From positions 1,260,001-1,324,000 of the forward strand of contig NZ_AP019810.1 in the NCBI RefSeq assembly GCF_013394305.1: a DNA stretch of 64,000 bases, in the 5' to 3' direction. Positions 9,764 through 19,008 of the stretch are shown here, in pieces (position 1 is the first letter of the stretch; each line of letters begins with the position of its first letter). The DNA comes from Enterococcus mundtii (GTDB lineage Bacteria; Bacillota; Bacilli; Lactobacillales; Enterococcaceae). The notes beneath the pieces are model-generated. The model did no database searches, was not told where the DNA came from, and worked only from the letters and a program-made list of their open reading frames with translations. The position numbers and the translations under genes were made by a program.

Positions 9764-9778
9764 CTGTTTGCTCCTTTT

Positions 9779-10750
9779 CTAGTACACACCGTCTTCACCC
9801 AGTTTTTTTGCTACCTTGTTCGCAAGTATGACCATAAACAAGCCTACTACACCTTTGAACAAGCCCATTGAAGTACTAAAACTTAATTGTCCATTTTTCA
9901 ATCCAGCAGTATAGATATATGTATCAAAAATCTCTGCCACACTGCGATTCAACGAATTGAGTAGTAAGTACATATGCTCAAATCCTAGGTCAAGTGTTTG
10001 ACCTATTTTCAAAATCAACAAGGTAATGATCACTGGACGGATCGCAGGTAATGTCACATGCCATGTCTTACGTAAACGTCCTGCGCCATCTATTTCGGCT
10101 GCTTCATATAATTGCGTATCTACTGCGGTAATCGCAGAAAGGTAAATGATTGTTGACCAACCGAGTTCTTTCCAAATCACCTGTCCAATGTAGACTGTTC
10201 GTGTCCAATCAGGTGATGTCAAAAAACTTATTTTATCTAACCCAATACTGGCCAAAAATTCATTGATGACTCCACCGTCCACATTTAAAAAAACATAGGT
10301 GATCGAGACGATGATGACCCAAGACATGAAATGTGGAATGTAAATGATTGTTTGGATACTATTCTTGAATCGCTTGCTGGTTACTTCATTCAATAGAAGC
10401 GACAGAATGATCGGCATTGGGAAAAAGACAAAAATATTCAGTCCAAACAAAATCAGCGTATTCCTCAACAACATAAAAAATGTTGGCTCAGTAAATAAAC
10501 GAATAAAGTGCTTGAAACCAACCCAAGGACTCCCCAGAATCCCCAGATAGGGTTGATAGTCTTGGAACGCAATCACTAAGCCACCCATAGGTAAATATCT
10601 GAAAACAATGAAATAAAGGATTCCTGGAAGAATCATCAAGTACAAAAATTTATTCGTTTTGATTCCAGCAATCGTCTTCCTTCTTCTTTTTGTTCGTTCT
10701 TCCTTTTTTGATAAAGTAATTGAACCTAGCTCTCTTTTTACACTCTCCAT
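9779..10750 (-). CDS. lplB: ABC sugar permease, LplB type
   Basis: The 323-residue inner-membrane permease has a basic N-terminus (about 1-35) and six predicted membrane spans from about residue 36 onward. The EAA loop that docks the ATPase reads EAAEIDGAGRLRKTWHVTLP at about 217-236. It is the first gene of the pectin operon. Its usual partner, the YtcP/AraQ-type permease, is not downstream but divergent at 11036. The ATPase is probably a shared MsmK-like protein encoded elsewhere. Confidence 0.92.
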   Translation of the reverse strand: MESVKRELGSITLSKKEERTKRRRKTIAGIKTNKFLYLMILPGILYFIVFRYLPMGGLVIAFQDYQPYLGILGSPWVGFKHFIRLFTEPTFFMLLRNTLILFGLNIFVFFPMPIILSLLLNEVTSKRFKNSIQTIIYIPHFMSWVIIVSITYVFLNVDGGVINEFLASIGLDKISFLTSPDWTRTVYIGQVIWKELGWSTIIYLSAITAVDTQLYEAAEIDGAGRLRKTWHVTLPAIRPVIITLLILKIGQTLDLGFEHMYLLLNSLNRSVAEIFDTYIYTAGLKNGQLSFSTSMGLFKGVVGLFMVILANKVAKKLGEDGVY

Positions 10751-11035
10751 AAGCCCTCCTTGTTAAACATTGTGTGACTTTATTCGCTATCCACAGCATA
10801 AAGGAAGAAAAGTGATTCCGTATATAATCATTTTCACTGACGTAGGTAACTGGCGATCATCACTTGATTAATCACTTTTCTGCTTCATCTGTTTGATTTT
10901 TTAGGAAATGCCCGTTCCATCTATATGAAACCTCCTGATTTACCCTCCCTAAAAAATGATTATGTACGTAATTTCAAGCAGATGATAGATTGGAGGTACA
11001 AAAATACTTATGGTTTAAAGAAGGGTTCTCTCTAA
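10751..11035. promoter_or_regulatory. divergent control region of the pectin transporter
   Basis: This 285-base region serves two transcripts. It contains a perfect 12-base inverted repeat with distant arms, agaaaagtgatt at 10806-10817 and aatcacttttct at 10870-10881, and the palindrome TGATTAATCA at 10865-10874. No good -35/-10 pair was found in either direction, which fits activator-dependent promoters, perhaps bound by the AraC-type regulator encoded at 12074-14263. Confidence 0.5.
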
Positions 11036-11908
11036 ATGAAAAAAAAGGTTTCGCTTGGAGAAAAAAGCTTTACGATTTTTAATTCTATTTTTCTACTATT
11101 ATTAGCTTTGATCTGTATCGTACCGTTTTTAAATATCATCGCCACTTCATTTGCTTCTACACAAGAAGTCGTAGCAAAAAAATTCATCCTTTTCCCGACT
11201 ACGTTTTCTTTAGATGCCTATCGTTACATCTTATCTACACCAACGATTTTTCGAGCTTTAGCTGTTTCTATTGGTGTTACTGGGCTTGGGACAGTCGTCA
11301 GCATGTGCGTGACTTCATTGATGGCCTATGGATTATCACGTAAATATCTTTTTGGGCGAGGCTTTTTTAACTTTATGGTTGTCTTCTCCATGCTCTTTAG
11401 TGGTGGAATGATCCCGACATTCTTAGTGGTGCGCTCTTTGGGGTTGATCAATTCGTACTGGTCGATGATCCTACCTGTAACTGTCAACGCCATGAACATG
11501 ATCATCATGCGTAACTTTTTTCAAGCTTTACCTAATAGTTTAGAAGAATCTGCCAAAATGGATGGCTGTACTGATTTTGGGGTCTTTTTCAAAATTATGT
11601 TGCCTCTTGCTTTACCTTCTATTGCGACGATTTCACTTTTTTATGCTGTGACCTATTGGAATACTTATATGACGGCGATTTTATACATTAACGATTCCTC
11701 AAAATGGCCGATCCAAATCTTGTTACGTCAAATTGTGATCGTGTCAAGTGGAATGCAAGCAGAAAGTAGTGCTGTCGATATCATCCCGCCGGCACAGACG
11801 ATCAAAATGGCCGTCATTGTAATTGCTACAGTGCCAATGTTGGTTGCTTATCCGTTTGTTCAAAAGTACTTTGTGAAAGGGGCATTGGTCGGCTCTGTCA
11901 AAGGTTGA
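11036..11908 (+). CDS. ABC sugar permease, YtcP/AraQ type
   Basis: The 290-residue permease has six predicted membrane spans and an EAA-like loop (EESAKMDGCTDFGVFFKIMLP, about 170-190). It belongs to the YtcP family that pairs with LplB permeases. The ribosome site GAAGGG lies 10 bases before the ATG, which is somewhat far. The gene is alone on the plus strand, divergent from its likely partner lplB and ended by a strong terminator, so the two subunits of one transporter come from opposite transcripts. Confidence 0.9.
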   Translation: MKKKVSLGEKSFTIFNSIFLLLLALICIVPFLNIIATSFASTQEVVAKKFILFPTTFSLDAYRYILSTPTIFRALAVSIGVTGLGTVVSMCVTSLMAYGLSRKYLFGRGFFNFMVVFSMLFSGGMIPTFLVVRSLGLINSYWSMILPVTVNAMNMIIMRNFFQALPNSLEESAKMDGCTDFGVFFKIMLPLALPSIATISLFYAVTYWNTYMTAILYINDSSKWPIQILLRQIVIVSSGMQAESSAVDIIPPAQTIKMAVIVIATVPMLVAYPFVQKYFVKGALVGSVKG

Positions 11909-11951
11909 CCCTTTCACACTTAAAGATACGCGTAAAAATAATTATTCATTT

Positions 11952-11999
11952 AAATAGCACGATCTAAGAAAAATTCATTTTTCAAAGATCGTGCTATTT
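11952..11999. terminator. strong convergent terminator
   Basis: A perfect 14-bp stem (aaatagcacgatct at 11952-11965 and agatcgtgctattt at 11986-11999) has a further inner gaaaaa/tttttc pairing in the loop. It lies between the plus-strand permease and the minus-strand regulator gene and probably stops both. Confidence 0.75.
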
Positions 12000-12073
12000 C
12001 TCGCAATCGAAACAACTATTTTTCCTAAGTAACTTATGTAGGACTTTAATGATCGACGTTCACTAAGTTGTCC

Positions 12074-14263
12074 TCAACGGTTTTTCTTACGGTACTCATC
12101 AGGAGTGACGGATTCTTTCTTTTTGAAAAAGCGAATAAAGTTTTGTGAGTTACGATATTTGAGTCTTTCTGCAATTTCTTTCACGGATAACGTCGTTTCT
12201 TTCAACCATTTCTTAGCGATCTCTAAGCGGTAGTTCTGAATGAAATCTCCAAAGTTTTCACCGGTTTCTTTCTTGAACACATTACTCAAATAGTTAGGAT
12301 TATAGTGCAGACGGTCTGCCACCATGTCTAGTGATAGATCACGATCGTATTCGCTACAGATGATATGGATCATTTTTTCTGATAACGATTTAAACTCTTG
12401 CTCCGTGATTTCTTGAGCACTTTTTGTGATTGGTTGAACAAATTGTTCTAACAGCAATTGTTCAAGTTCTTGAGAATGATAAGTATGTAATACCTTAACA
12501 TATATTTGCTTCAATTCTTCAAACTGCGTAATATTCACACCCAATAGTTGTCCCAACTGAACAAATTCATTGACTAACCGAATAGCTACAACTTCTCGAT
12601 TCAATCGATTTTTATTTTGAGTGAACATCTCAATGATCAATTCGTGAAGAAGGTGACTGACGTGTTCGTCTCCTGAACGGATGGCTTCAAATAAACGATT
12701 TTGTTGTTTCAACGGATATTTGATCAATGTCTTCTCCTGCTGCTCTGAGATGATTTCATGGTAGAACACAATTGAATTTGGTCCAGTGTTTACCCGATGG
12801 TATAAGGCTTCTTTCGCTTGGTCGACAGATTGCTTACTGTCATTGAGCGTAGTAAAACATTCACTGATCCCAATGCTAACAGTCAATTTGAGATATTCTT
12901 GAATCATTTTTTGGATCTGACGACAGTGATCCATTACTTTTTTATTCGCGAATTCTTCTTCTTTAGGAATTCGATAAATCGTTGCTTGCATTTCTTCGTT
13001 TAGCACGATAGGAATCATTCGTTCTTCTTTAGGAACGATCTCAGCAATCATTTGGTTGATAGCCAATAGCAATAAATCTCGTTCTCCTCCATGGCTGTCT
13101 TCTAAAAGATCGATCTGCACGATTGCTGTATAGTAACATTCATTTTGCGAGTCGTAGTTGAACTGCCGTAACCGTTGATCCAACTCCCGTTTTTCCACAC
13201 GATTTCTAAAGAGACTCAAGACAAATAATGTTTCTAGTTGTGGTTTCTGAGTAATCAAATTTGCACTCAATAGTTCATTTTCACCAATTACTTGGCTCAC
13301 TGACTGAACAACGTTCTCTAGTTTCTTTCCAGATAAGCCTTCCGAATGAAGATTCAATCGGTCTTGAATCTGGCTGATAGGACGAACATATCGCTCAGAA
13401 AAGATATAGGACAAGCCCCCTACTAAAATGATCAAAGTAAAGGATACAGTAGCTAATCCGATTTGCAAGTTTCGGACAGTCGTACCTATAGTTGCAGGAT
13501 CGATCTCTAATTGATACTGCCATTGATTGTAATCAGATTGGAGCAAGATGAAATTCCGACCATTTCTTTGAACCACTGTTGGTACATTCGCTTCGATATT
13601 TTGGACTGTTATCATCCCTTCTCTTGATGATTCAGCATCAGTAAAAAGTATCTCTGCTCCATAATAGATCGTTAAGCGGTCTTCATTGCTTCGTTCAATG
13701 ATTCGTTTCAGTGCCTGATGGTCGATCGAAGCAAAACCTAGCGCATACTTTTCACTGACTGCTTTAGGTAATGCAACAACCATTTCAATTCCATCTGGTT
13801 GTTTCGTCCAAAAAACTTGTTGATCCTGATGGACGTACTGGGCTTTTAAATCAGTCACTTCTTGTGGTGATAGTTGATTCAGCGACCCATTCACGACACC
13901 CCAACCGCCTTCTAGGCTGACTAACTTGAACGCATTTTCCTCCATTGCGATCGTTTCAATAAAATTAAGTTCTTTTCGTACTTCGGAATAAATAGTGTAG
14001 TCGGTATGATTCAAAGGAGATTGAAATATTTCGGAGAAGTTTTTAGTGGAGCCGTATGTAGCGAAAGAGTATTCAATCGTCCGAAACTTCCATTCTACAT
14101 TTGTTTTGATTTGTTTCAATAGATTTTGTTTATCTAATAAGTAGTTCTCTTCAATCGATTCATAGGTGTTGGTATAGATAAACAAACTAAAGCCAACGAC
14201 CAGTACCACACCGATAATAAAAAGCGGCATAAACATTTGATAAAACAACATTTTGTTCCTCAT
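12074..14263 (-). CDS. Membrane-bound AraC-family regulator (YtdP-like)
   Basis: The 729-residue protein has a transmembrane helix at about 8-30, an extracytoplasmic sensor region (about 31-268), a second membrane helix at about 270-291 followed by a HAMP-like linker, a central domain with weak similarity to a degenerate cyclase fold, and a C-terminal AraC DNA-binding pair of HTH motifs (about 630-728). This is the one-component layout of B. subtilis YtdP. It is convergent with the permease gene and divergent from uxaB, so it probably controls both halves of the pectin island after sensing a pectin fragment outside the cell. The ligand is not known. Confidence 0.85.
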   Translation of the reverse strand: MRNKMLFYQMFMPLFIIGVVLVVGFSLFIYTNTYESIEENYLLDKQNLLKQIKTNVEWKFRTIEYSFATYGSTKNFSEIFQSPLNHTDYTIYSEVRKELNFIETIAMEENAFKLVSLEGGWGVVNGSLNQLSPQEVTDLKAQYVHQDQQVFWTKQPDGIEMVVALPKAVSEKYALGFASIDHQALKRIIERSNEDRLTIYYGAEILFTDAESSREGMITVQNIEANVPTVVQRNGRNFILLQSDYNQWQYQLEIDPATIGTTVRNLQIGLATVSFTLIILVGGLSYIFSERYVRPISQIQDRLNLHSEGLSGKKLENVVQSVSQVIGENELLSANLITQKPQLETLFVLSLFRNRVEKRELDQRLRQFNYDSQNECYYTAIVQIDLLEDSHGGERDLLLLAINQMIAEIVPKEERMIPIVLNEEMQATIYRIPKEEEFANKKVMDHCRQIQKMIQEYLKLTVSIGISECFTTLNDSKQSVDQAKEALYHRVNTGPNSIVFYHEIISEQQEKTLIKYPLKQQNRLFEAIRSGDEHVSHLLHELIIEMFTQNKNRLNREVVAIRLVNEFVQLGQLLGVNITQFEELKQIYVKVLHTYHSQELEQLLLEQFVQPITKSAQEITEQEFKSLSEKMIHIICSEYDRDLSLDMVADRLHYNPNYLSNVFKKETGENFGDFIQNYRLEIAKKWLKETTLSVKEIAERLKYRNSQNFIRFFKKKESVTPDEYRKKNR

Positions 14264-14420
14264 TTAGCTTTCTCCCCCTCCAGAATTAAAAGGCTTACAT
14301 TTTATGTAAAATTGATTATCTTCTAAAGCAATGAGTATCTTCACTCTTTCAGATTAACATACTACTATTTAAAAACATAAGTTTTTTTGAAAGAGCAAAA
14401 CCTAACGATAGCAAGCTATA

Positions 14421-14462
14421 TTGACTAAACCTTCCATTCATATTACGATGAATGCGCTACCA
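14421..14462 (+). promoter_or_regulatory. putative uxaB operon promoter with cre-like and dyad sequences
   Basis: TTGACT (14421-14426), a 17-base spacer and TACGAT (14444-14449) form a plausible promoter. An inverted repeat cattcat/atgaatg (14435-14441 and 14448-14454) surrounds the -10. TGAATGCGCTACCA at 14449-14462 matches the CcpA cre consensus with two mismatches. The rest of the 372-base gap (14264-14635) is A/T-rich without other clear signals. Confidence 0.45.
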
Positions 14463-14635
14463 AAAAAATTGAACCTAGCATGAAAATCAAAAATAGATTT
14501 AGCTACAAAAAAAAACATAAAATCTGTCAAAAAGAAGCATGAAACCGTCATAAAAATAACAAGCATTGATAATTCTCGTTTCGTTCCAGAGATTTTTATC
14601 ATAAAATTTTTGTCTCACAGAAAGGAAATCATTCG

Positions 14636-16048
14636 ATGGAAAGATTAACTAAAAAGCAATACCCTAAAAACCAAGCTACAATTACTTGTCTACAGTTTGG
14701 TGAAGGAAATTTTATGAGAGGATTCGTTGATTGGCAACTTCAGCAGTTAAACAATCAAGGACTCTATCAAGGAAATGTTGCAATCGTCCAGCCACTAGCT
14801 CACGGCTTAAGTGACAAGCTGGCTGAACAAGATCAGCTCTATACGGTTCTACTTCAAGGGTTAATTGATGGCAAAGTCATCGATACGACAGAGCCGATCA
14901 CTGTGATCGACCGTACGCTCAACCCTTACGAGCAATGGCAAGAATTCCTCGCATTGGCAGAAATCGATGAATTAGCCTTTGTTTTTTCTAATACGACAGA
15001 AGCTGGTATTAGTTATCATGAAGCCGATACTCGAAATGATATCCCTCCAACAAGCTTCCCCGCAAAATTGACTGCCTTTTTGTATCATCGATTCAAAATG
15101 AATAAAAACGGACTTACGATCATCCCATGCGAATTGATTGATCGCAATGCAGAGCTTTTAAAAAAATTCGTTTTACAGTATGCAAAAAATTGGCAGCTTG
15201 AAACAAAATTTGTCAATTGGCTACACCAAGAAAATCATTTTTATTGCAGTTTGGTGGATCGGATCGTTCCTGGATTCCCGAGAGATGAAATCGATGAATT
15301 GCACCAACGATTGGGATATGACGATCAACTGTTGGTCAAAGCTGAACCATTTATGTTGTGGGTGATCGAAGCACCAGAGGAATTGAATGAACGCTTACCA
15401 TTGAAAAAAGCAGGTCTGAATGTTGTTTTGACTGATGATTTGACGCCTTATCGTGAGCGGAAAGTCCATCTACTCAATGGTCCTCATACTGCAATGGTGC
15501 CGATTGGTCTACTGTCAAACGTCTCAACAGTCGAAGAAGTCATGAAAGATCCTCTGCTATCCGATTACATCAACACATTAGTGACTAGTGAATTGATCCC
15601 AATGTTACGCTTACCCGAAGAAGAATTGCTGGCGTACGCTAGACAAATCAACGAACGGTTCTTAAATCCTTTTGCACATCATCAATTACATGCGATTGCT
15701 TTGAACAGTGTTGCCAAATTTCAAACACGATTACTACCTATTCTAAAAAAATACATTGAAAAAAGGGAAGCGCTCCCTTCCTACCTGACTGTCTCATTTG
15801 CTGCCTTGATCTTGCTTTATCGTTCCGATCATTCGAAAATCCAGGTAAACGATGACCCTATGGTACTCGCTAGCTTCGCTGAAGCTTGGGCTGAGCCAGA
15901 GACTGCTGTCCTTCAACTATTGAAAAATCCAACGCTTTGGGGCGAAGATCTATCCGTACTTCCTGATTTAACAGAAACAGTTTCACTTTACGTGAAAGAG
16001 ATCGATCAAAAAGGCATTCGTAACGTATTACATGAATTGAAAGGATGA
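14636..16048 (+). CDS. uxaB: Tagaturonate reductase (altronate oxidoreductase)
   Basis: This reduces D-tagaturonate to D-altronate with NADH, the second step of galacturonate breakdown. The 470 residues match the usual UxaB length. The N-terminal nucleotide-binding fold begins with QFGEGNFMRGF at about 21-31, a block typical of the mannitol dehydrogenase/UxaB superfamily, and the C-terminal domain holds HLLNGPHTAM at about 278-287. AAAGGAA lies 9 bases before the ATG. The TGA stop overlaps a possible early ATG of uxaA. It is the first gene of uxaB-uxaA-uxaC-CE12. Confidence 0.94.
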   Translation: MERLTKKQYPKNQATITCLQFGEGNFMRGFVDWQLQQLNNQGLYQGNVAIVQPLAHGLSDKLAEQDQLYTVLLQGLIDGKVIDTTEPITVIDRTLNPYEQWQEFLALAEIDELAFVFSNTTEAGISYHEADTRNDIPPTSFPAKLTAFLYHRFKMNKNGLTIIPCELIDRNAELLKKFVLQYAKNWQLETKFVNWLHQENHFYCSLVDRIVPGFPRDEIDELHQRLGYDDQLLVKAEPFMLWVIEAPEELNERLPLKKAGLNVVLTDDLTPYRERKVHLLNGPHTAMVPIGLLSNVSTVEEVMKDPLLSDYINTLVTSELIPMLRLPEEELLAYARQINERFLNPFAHHQLHAIALNSVAKFQTRLLPILKKYIEKREALPSYLTVSFAALILLYRSDHSKIQVNDDPMVLASFAEAWAEPETAVLQLLKNPTLWGEDLSVLPDLTETVSLYVKEIDQKGIRNVLHELKG

Positions 16049-16053
16049 AAAAA

Positions 16054-17559
16054 ATGACTGATCCAGATTTCTCCACTCGAATCATCCAATTACACCCACA
16101 GGACAGCGTTGTCGTAGCTACTACCACGATTCCAACGAATACAACACTTCGCTTCGATGATGTTACGTTAACTACCTTTGAAGAAATCCCCTTAGGCCAT
16201 AAAATTGCTTTGTCTGATTTGAGCGCAGGGACTGATGTGATCAAGTATGGCTATCCGATTGGTCATCTCTTGACGGATGTCAAAGCGGGGCAATGGATAC
16301 ATACGCATAATATCAAAACAAATCTTTCTGGTGAGGAAAGCTACCAATACCAACCAAAATCACGCCCCATCGTCTATCCACAAGAAAATCGCACCTTTCA
16401 AGGCTATCTTCGTGAAGACGGACAAGCTGGGATTCGCAATGATCTCTTTATCGTTCCAACCGTTGGCTGTGTCAATGGAATTGCTGAATTGATCATCCAA
16501 GAGTTTAAAAAACGGCATGCAGCTGACAATCCTTTCGATCATCTCACGATTTTAAAACATCCTTATGGTTGTTCTCAACTAGGTAAGGACCATGAGAATA
16601 CGAAAAAGATCTTAGCTGATGCCATCCATCACCCGAATGCTGGCGGTGTGCTTGTATTTGGATTAGGTTGTGAAAATAATACGATACAAGAATTAAAAGC
16701 TAGTTTAAATAAATATAACAAACAACGAGTAAAATTTTTAACTGCCCAAGATGTCACTGATGAAATAGCACATGGCGTATCATTACTTGAAGAATTAGCA
16801 GAAATCGCACGAAGAGATTTCCGTGTTCCTGTTCCTCTGGATAAACTAACGATCGGTTTGAAATGTGGTGGTTCGGATGGATTGTCAGGGATTACTGCCA
16901 ATCCATTGCTAGGTGCCTTTTCTGACTATTTGATTTCACAAGGAGGTAGCACGATCTTGACGGAAGTGCCTGAAATGTTTGGTGCCGAACAAGTACTGAT
17001 GGCACGAGCAGAAAATCAAGAAGTCTTTGAATCGATCGTTCGTTTGATCAATGATTTCAAACAATATTTTCTCTCTTATAATGAACCAGTCTATGAAAAT
17101 CCTTCTCCTGGAAACAAAGCAGGCGGTATCTCTACCTTAGAAGACAAGTCACTTGGTTGCACCCAAAAAGCAGGAAATTCAACGGTAGTCGATGTGTTAG
17201 CCTATGGTGATAAAGTACGTAAAACTGGGCTGAGTTTACTGGAGGCACCCGGTAATGACCTTGTTGCCGCATCTGCGTTAGCTTCTGCTGATTGTCAACT
17301 CGTCTTGTTCACCACAGGTAGAGGAACACCTTTTGGTTCTTATGTTCCCACGCTGAAAGTATCAACTAACACACCTTTATTCGAACGAAAACAACATTGG
17401 ATGGACTTTGATGCTGGTGAATTATTGACTCAATCCATGGCAGAGGTCTTACCTTTATTTATCGATAAGATCATCCGTGTTGCGAGCGGAGAAGAGACAA
17501 AAAATGAAGCCAACGACGTAAGAGAACTAGCTATTTTTAAAAATGGTGTCACACTTTGA
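16054..17559 (+). CDS. uxaA: Altronate dehydratase
   Basis: This converts D-altronate to 2-keto-3-deoxygluconate. It has an N-terminal SAF-type domain (about 5-95) and the large UxaA/galactarate dehydratase domain with the family blocks GCSQLGKDHENT, FGLGCENNT, KCGGSDGLSGITANP and CTQKAGN, which carry the metal-binding residues. I prefer the ATG at 16054, which has GAAAGGA 8 bases upstream; an ATG at 16045 overlaps the uxaB stop as ATGA but has no usable spacing. Product 501 residues (504 from the earlier ATG). Confidence 0.94.
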   Translation: MTDPDFSTRIIQLHPQDSVVVATTTIPTNTTLRFDDVTLTTFEEIPLGHKIALSDLSAGTDVIKYGYPIGHLLTDVKAGQWIHTHNIKTNLSGEESYQYQPKSRPIVYPQENRTFQGYLREDGQAGIRNDLFIVPTVGCVNGIAELIIQEFKKRHAADNPFDHLTILKHPYGCSQLGKDHENTKKILADAIHHPNAGGVLVFGLGCENNTIQELKASLNKYNKQRVKFLTAQDVTDEIAHGVSLLEELAEIARRDFRVPVPLDKLTIGLKCGGSDGLSGITANPLLGAFSDYLISQGGSTILTEVPEMFGAEQVLMARAENQEVFESIVRLINDFKQYFLSYNEPVYENPSPGNKAGGISTLEDKSLGCTQKAGNSTVVDVLAYGDKVRKTGLSLLEAPGNDLVAASALASADCQLVLFTTGRGTPFGSYVPTLKVSTNTPLFERKQHWMDFDAGELLTQSMAEVLPLFIDKIIRVASGEETKNEANDVRELAIFKNGVTL

Positions 17560-17604
17560 TTTTTCTTATCACTACCTAATCTGAAATTGAAAGAAGTGAA
17601 GTAA

Positions 17605-19008
17605 ATGTTTTTATCTGATGATTTTTTATTAACCAATCAATGGTCAAAAAAACTGTACCATTCATCTGCTGAAAAAATGCCGATCATCGACTATCACTGT
17701 CATCTATCACCAAAAGAAATTTATGAGAACAAACCTTTCACTAATTTGACAGAAGCCTGGTTGAGTGGCGATCATTACAAATGGCGTTTGATGCGAGCTT
17801 GCGGGGTTCCTGAAGAAAAAATCACTGGTCACGCCTCAGATTACGAAAAATTTTATGCTTGGTGTCAAACGGTGCCGAAAATCATAGGCAATCCTTTGTA
17901 TACTTGGACACATCTTGAATTGAAACGTTTCTTCCAAATCGATTTACTGATCAATGAAGAAAATGCCCTTAACATTTGGGAACAAGCAAATAAACGTTTA
18001 GCTGAACCAGCGTTTCGGCGACGAGAGATGGCGAAAAATGCGAAGGTGACTGTCATTTGCACAACAGATGACCCCATCGACGAATTAGTTTATCACGAAT
18101 TATTGGCAAAAGAAGAACCTGATCTCAAAGTATTACCAGCATTCCGTCCCGATGCTGCGTTAAATCTCACCCACGAGGGGTTTTCTGAATGGTTGTCAAA
18201 ATTGTCTCACGTAATTGGCAAACCAATCGCTGATTACACTTCTTTGATCACCGCATTGAGTCAAAGGATCGACTATTTCCATCAGCATGGCTGTCGCCTA
18301 TCGGATCATGGATTAGATCGCTTGTCCTATCATACAGCTTCGGAAAATGAGCTTGAACAGATTTTCCAGAAAGCATTGACGAAAGAAACACTGACACAAA
18401 CAGAAATTGATGCTTATCGAACGGAAACACTCAACCGGCTGATCACTTTATATCATGCGCATGGTTGGACGATGCAGTTGCATCTCCATGCTTATCGTAA
18501 CTGCAATACCCAAGCATTCACACGCTTAGGGCCAGATACTGGTTATGACGGAATCAACGATCAACCACTAACCAGCCACCTGCAACAGTTATTGGATCAT
18601 GCCGATCAAACCAGTCAATTACCAAAGACAATCCTTTATTCACTCAATCCAAATGATTATCCCTTACTTCTTGCTCTGATGGGTTGCTTTCAAAAGGAAA
18701 CCGCCGGAAAACTTCAACTCGGTTCTGGTTGGTGGTATAACGATACCCGAGCAGGCATGCGTGAACAGATGACACAACTTGCTGATGGCGGTGTTTTAGG
18801 AAATTTCGTCGGTATGTTGACGGATTCTCGCAGCTTTCTCTCTTATACACGACACGAGTATTTCCGACGCGTTCTCTGTGAGCTGATCGGTGAAATCGTG
18901 GAACGAGGTGAAGCGCCCGAAGACATCCATCTTTTAGGAACCTTAGTGGAAGATATCTGTTATACAAATGCGCGAAACTATTTCGGTTTTTTTGAGGAAG
19001 AAGAATGA
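17605..19008 (+). CDS. uxaC: Uronate isomerase
   Basis: This isomerises D-galacturonate to D-tagaturonate, and glucuronate to fructuronate. It is an amidohydrolase-fold enzyme of 467 residues, the normal length. The metal motif is H31-C-H33 in YHCHLSP, and the family blocks MQLHLHAYRN and LGSGWWYND are present. The order uxaB-uxaA-uxaC on one strand gives the complete pathway from galacturonate to KDG. The gene starts 45 bases after uxaA and overlaps the CE12 start as ATGA. Confidence 0.95.
   Translation: MFLSDDFLLTNQWSKKLYHSSAEKMPIIDYHCHLSPKEIYENKPFTNLTEAWLSGDHYKWRLMRACGVPEEKITGHASDYEKFYAWCQTVPKIIGNPLYTWTHLELKRFFQIDLLINEENALNIWEQANKRLAEPAFRRREMAKNAKVTVICTTDDPIDELVYHELLAKEEPDLKVLPAFRPDAALNLTHEGFSEWLSKLSHVIGKPIADYTSLITALSQRIDYFHQHGCRLSDHGLDRLSYHTASENELEQIFQKALTKETLTQTEIDAYRTETLNRLITLYHAHGWTMQLHLHAYRNCNTQAFTRLGPDTGYDGINDQPLTSHLQQLLDHADQTSQLPKTILYSLNPNDYPLLLALMGCFQKETAGKLQLGSGWWYNDTRAGMREQMTQLADGGVLGNFVGMLTDSRSFLSYTRHEYFRRVLCELIGEIVERGEAPEDIHLLGTLVEDICYTNARNYFGFFEEEE

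Noticed and set aside
10751..10800. cre site before the pectin operon
   Set aside because: The closest sequence around ttcgctatccaca does not keep the required CG spacing; no convincing match.
15870..16244. 124-codon minus-strand ORF across the uxaB/uxaA junction
   Set aside because: It is the shadow of two well-supported plus-strand genes in another frame.
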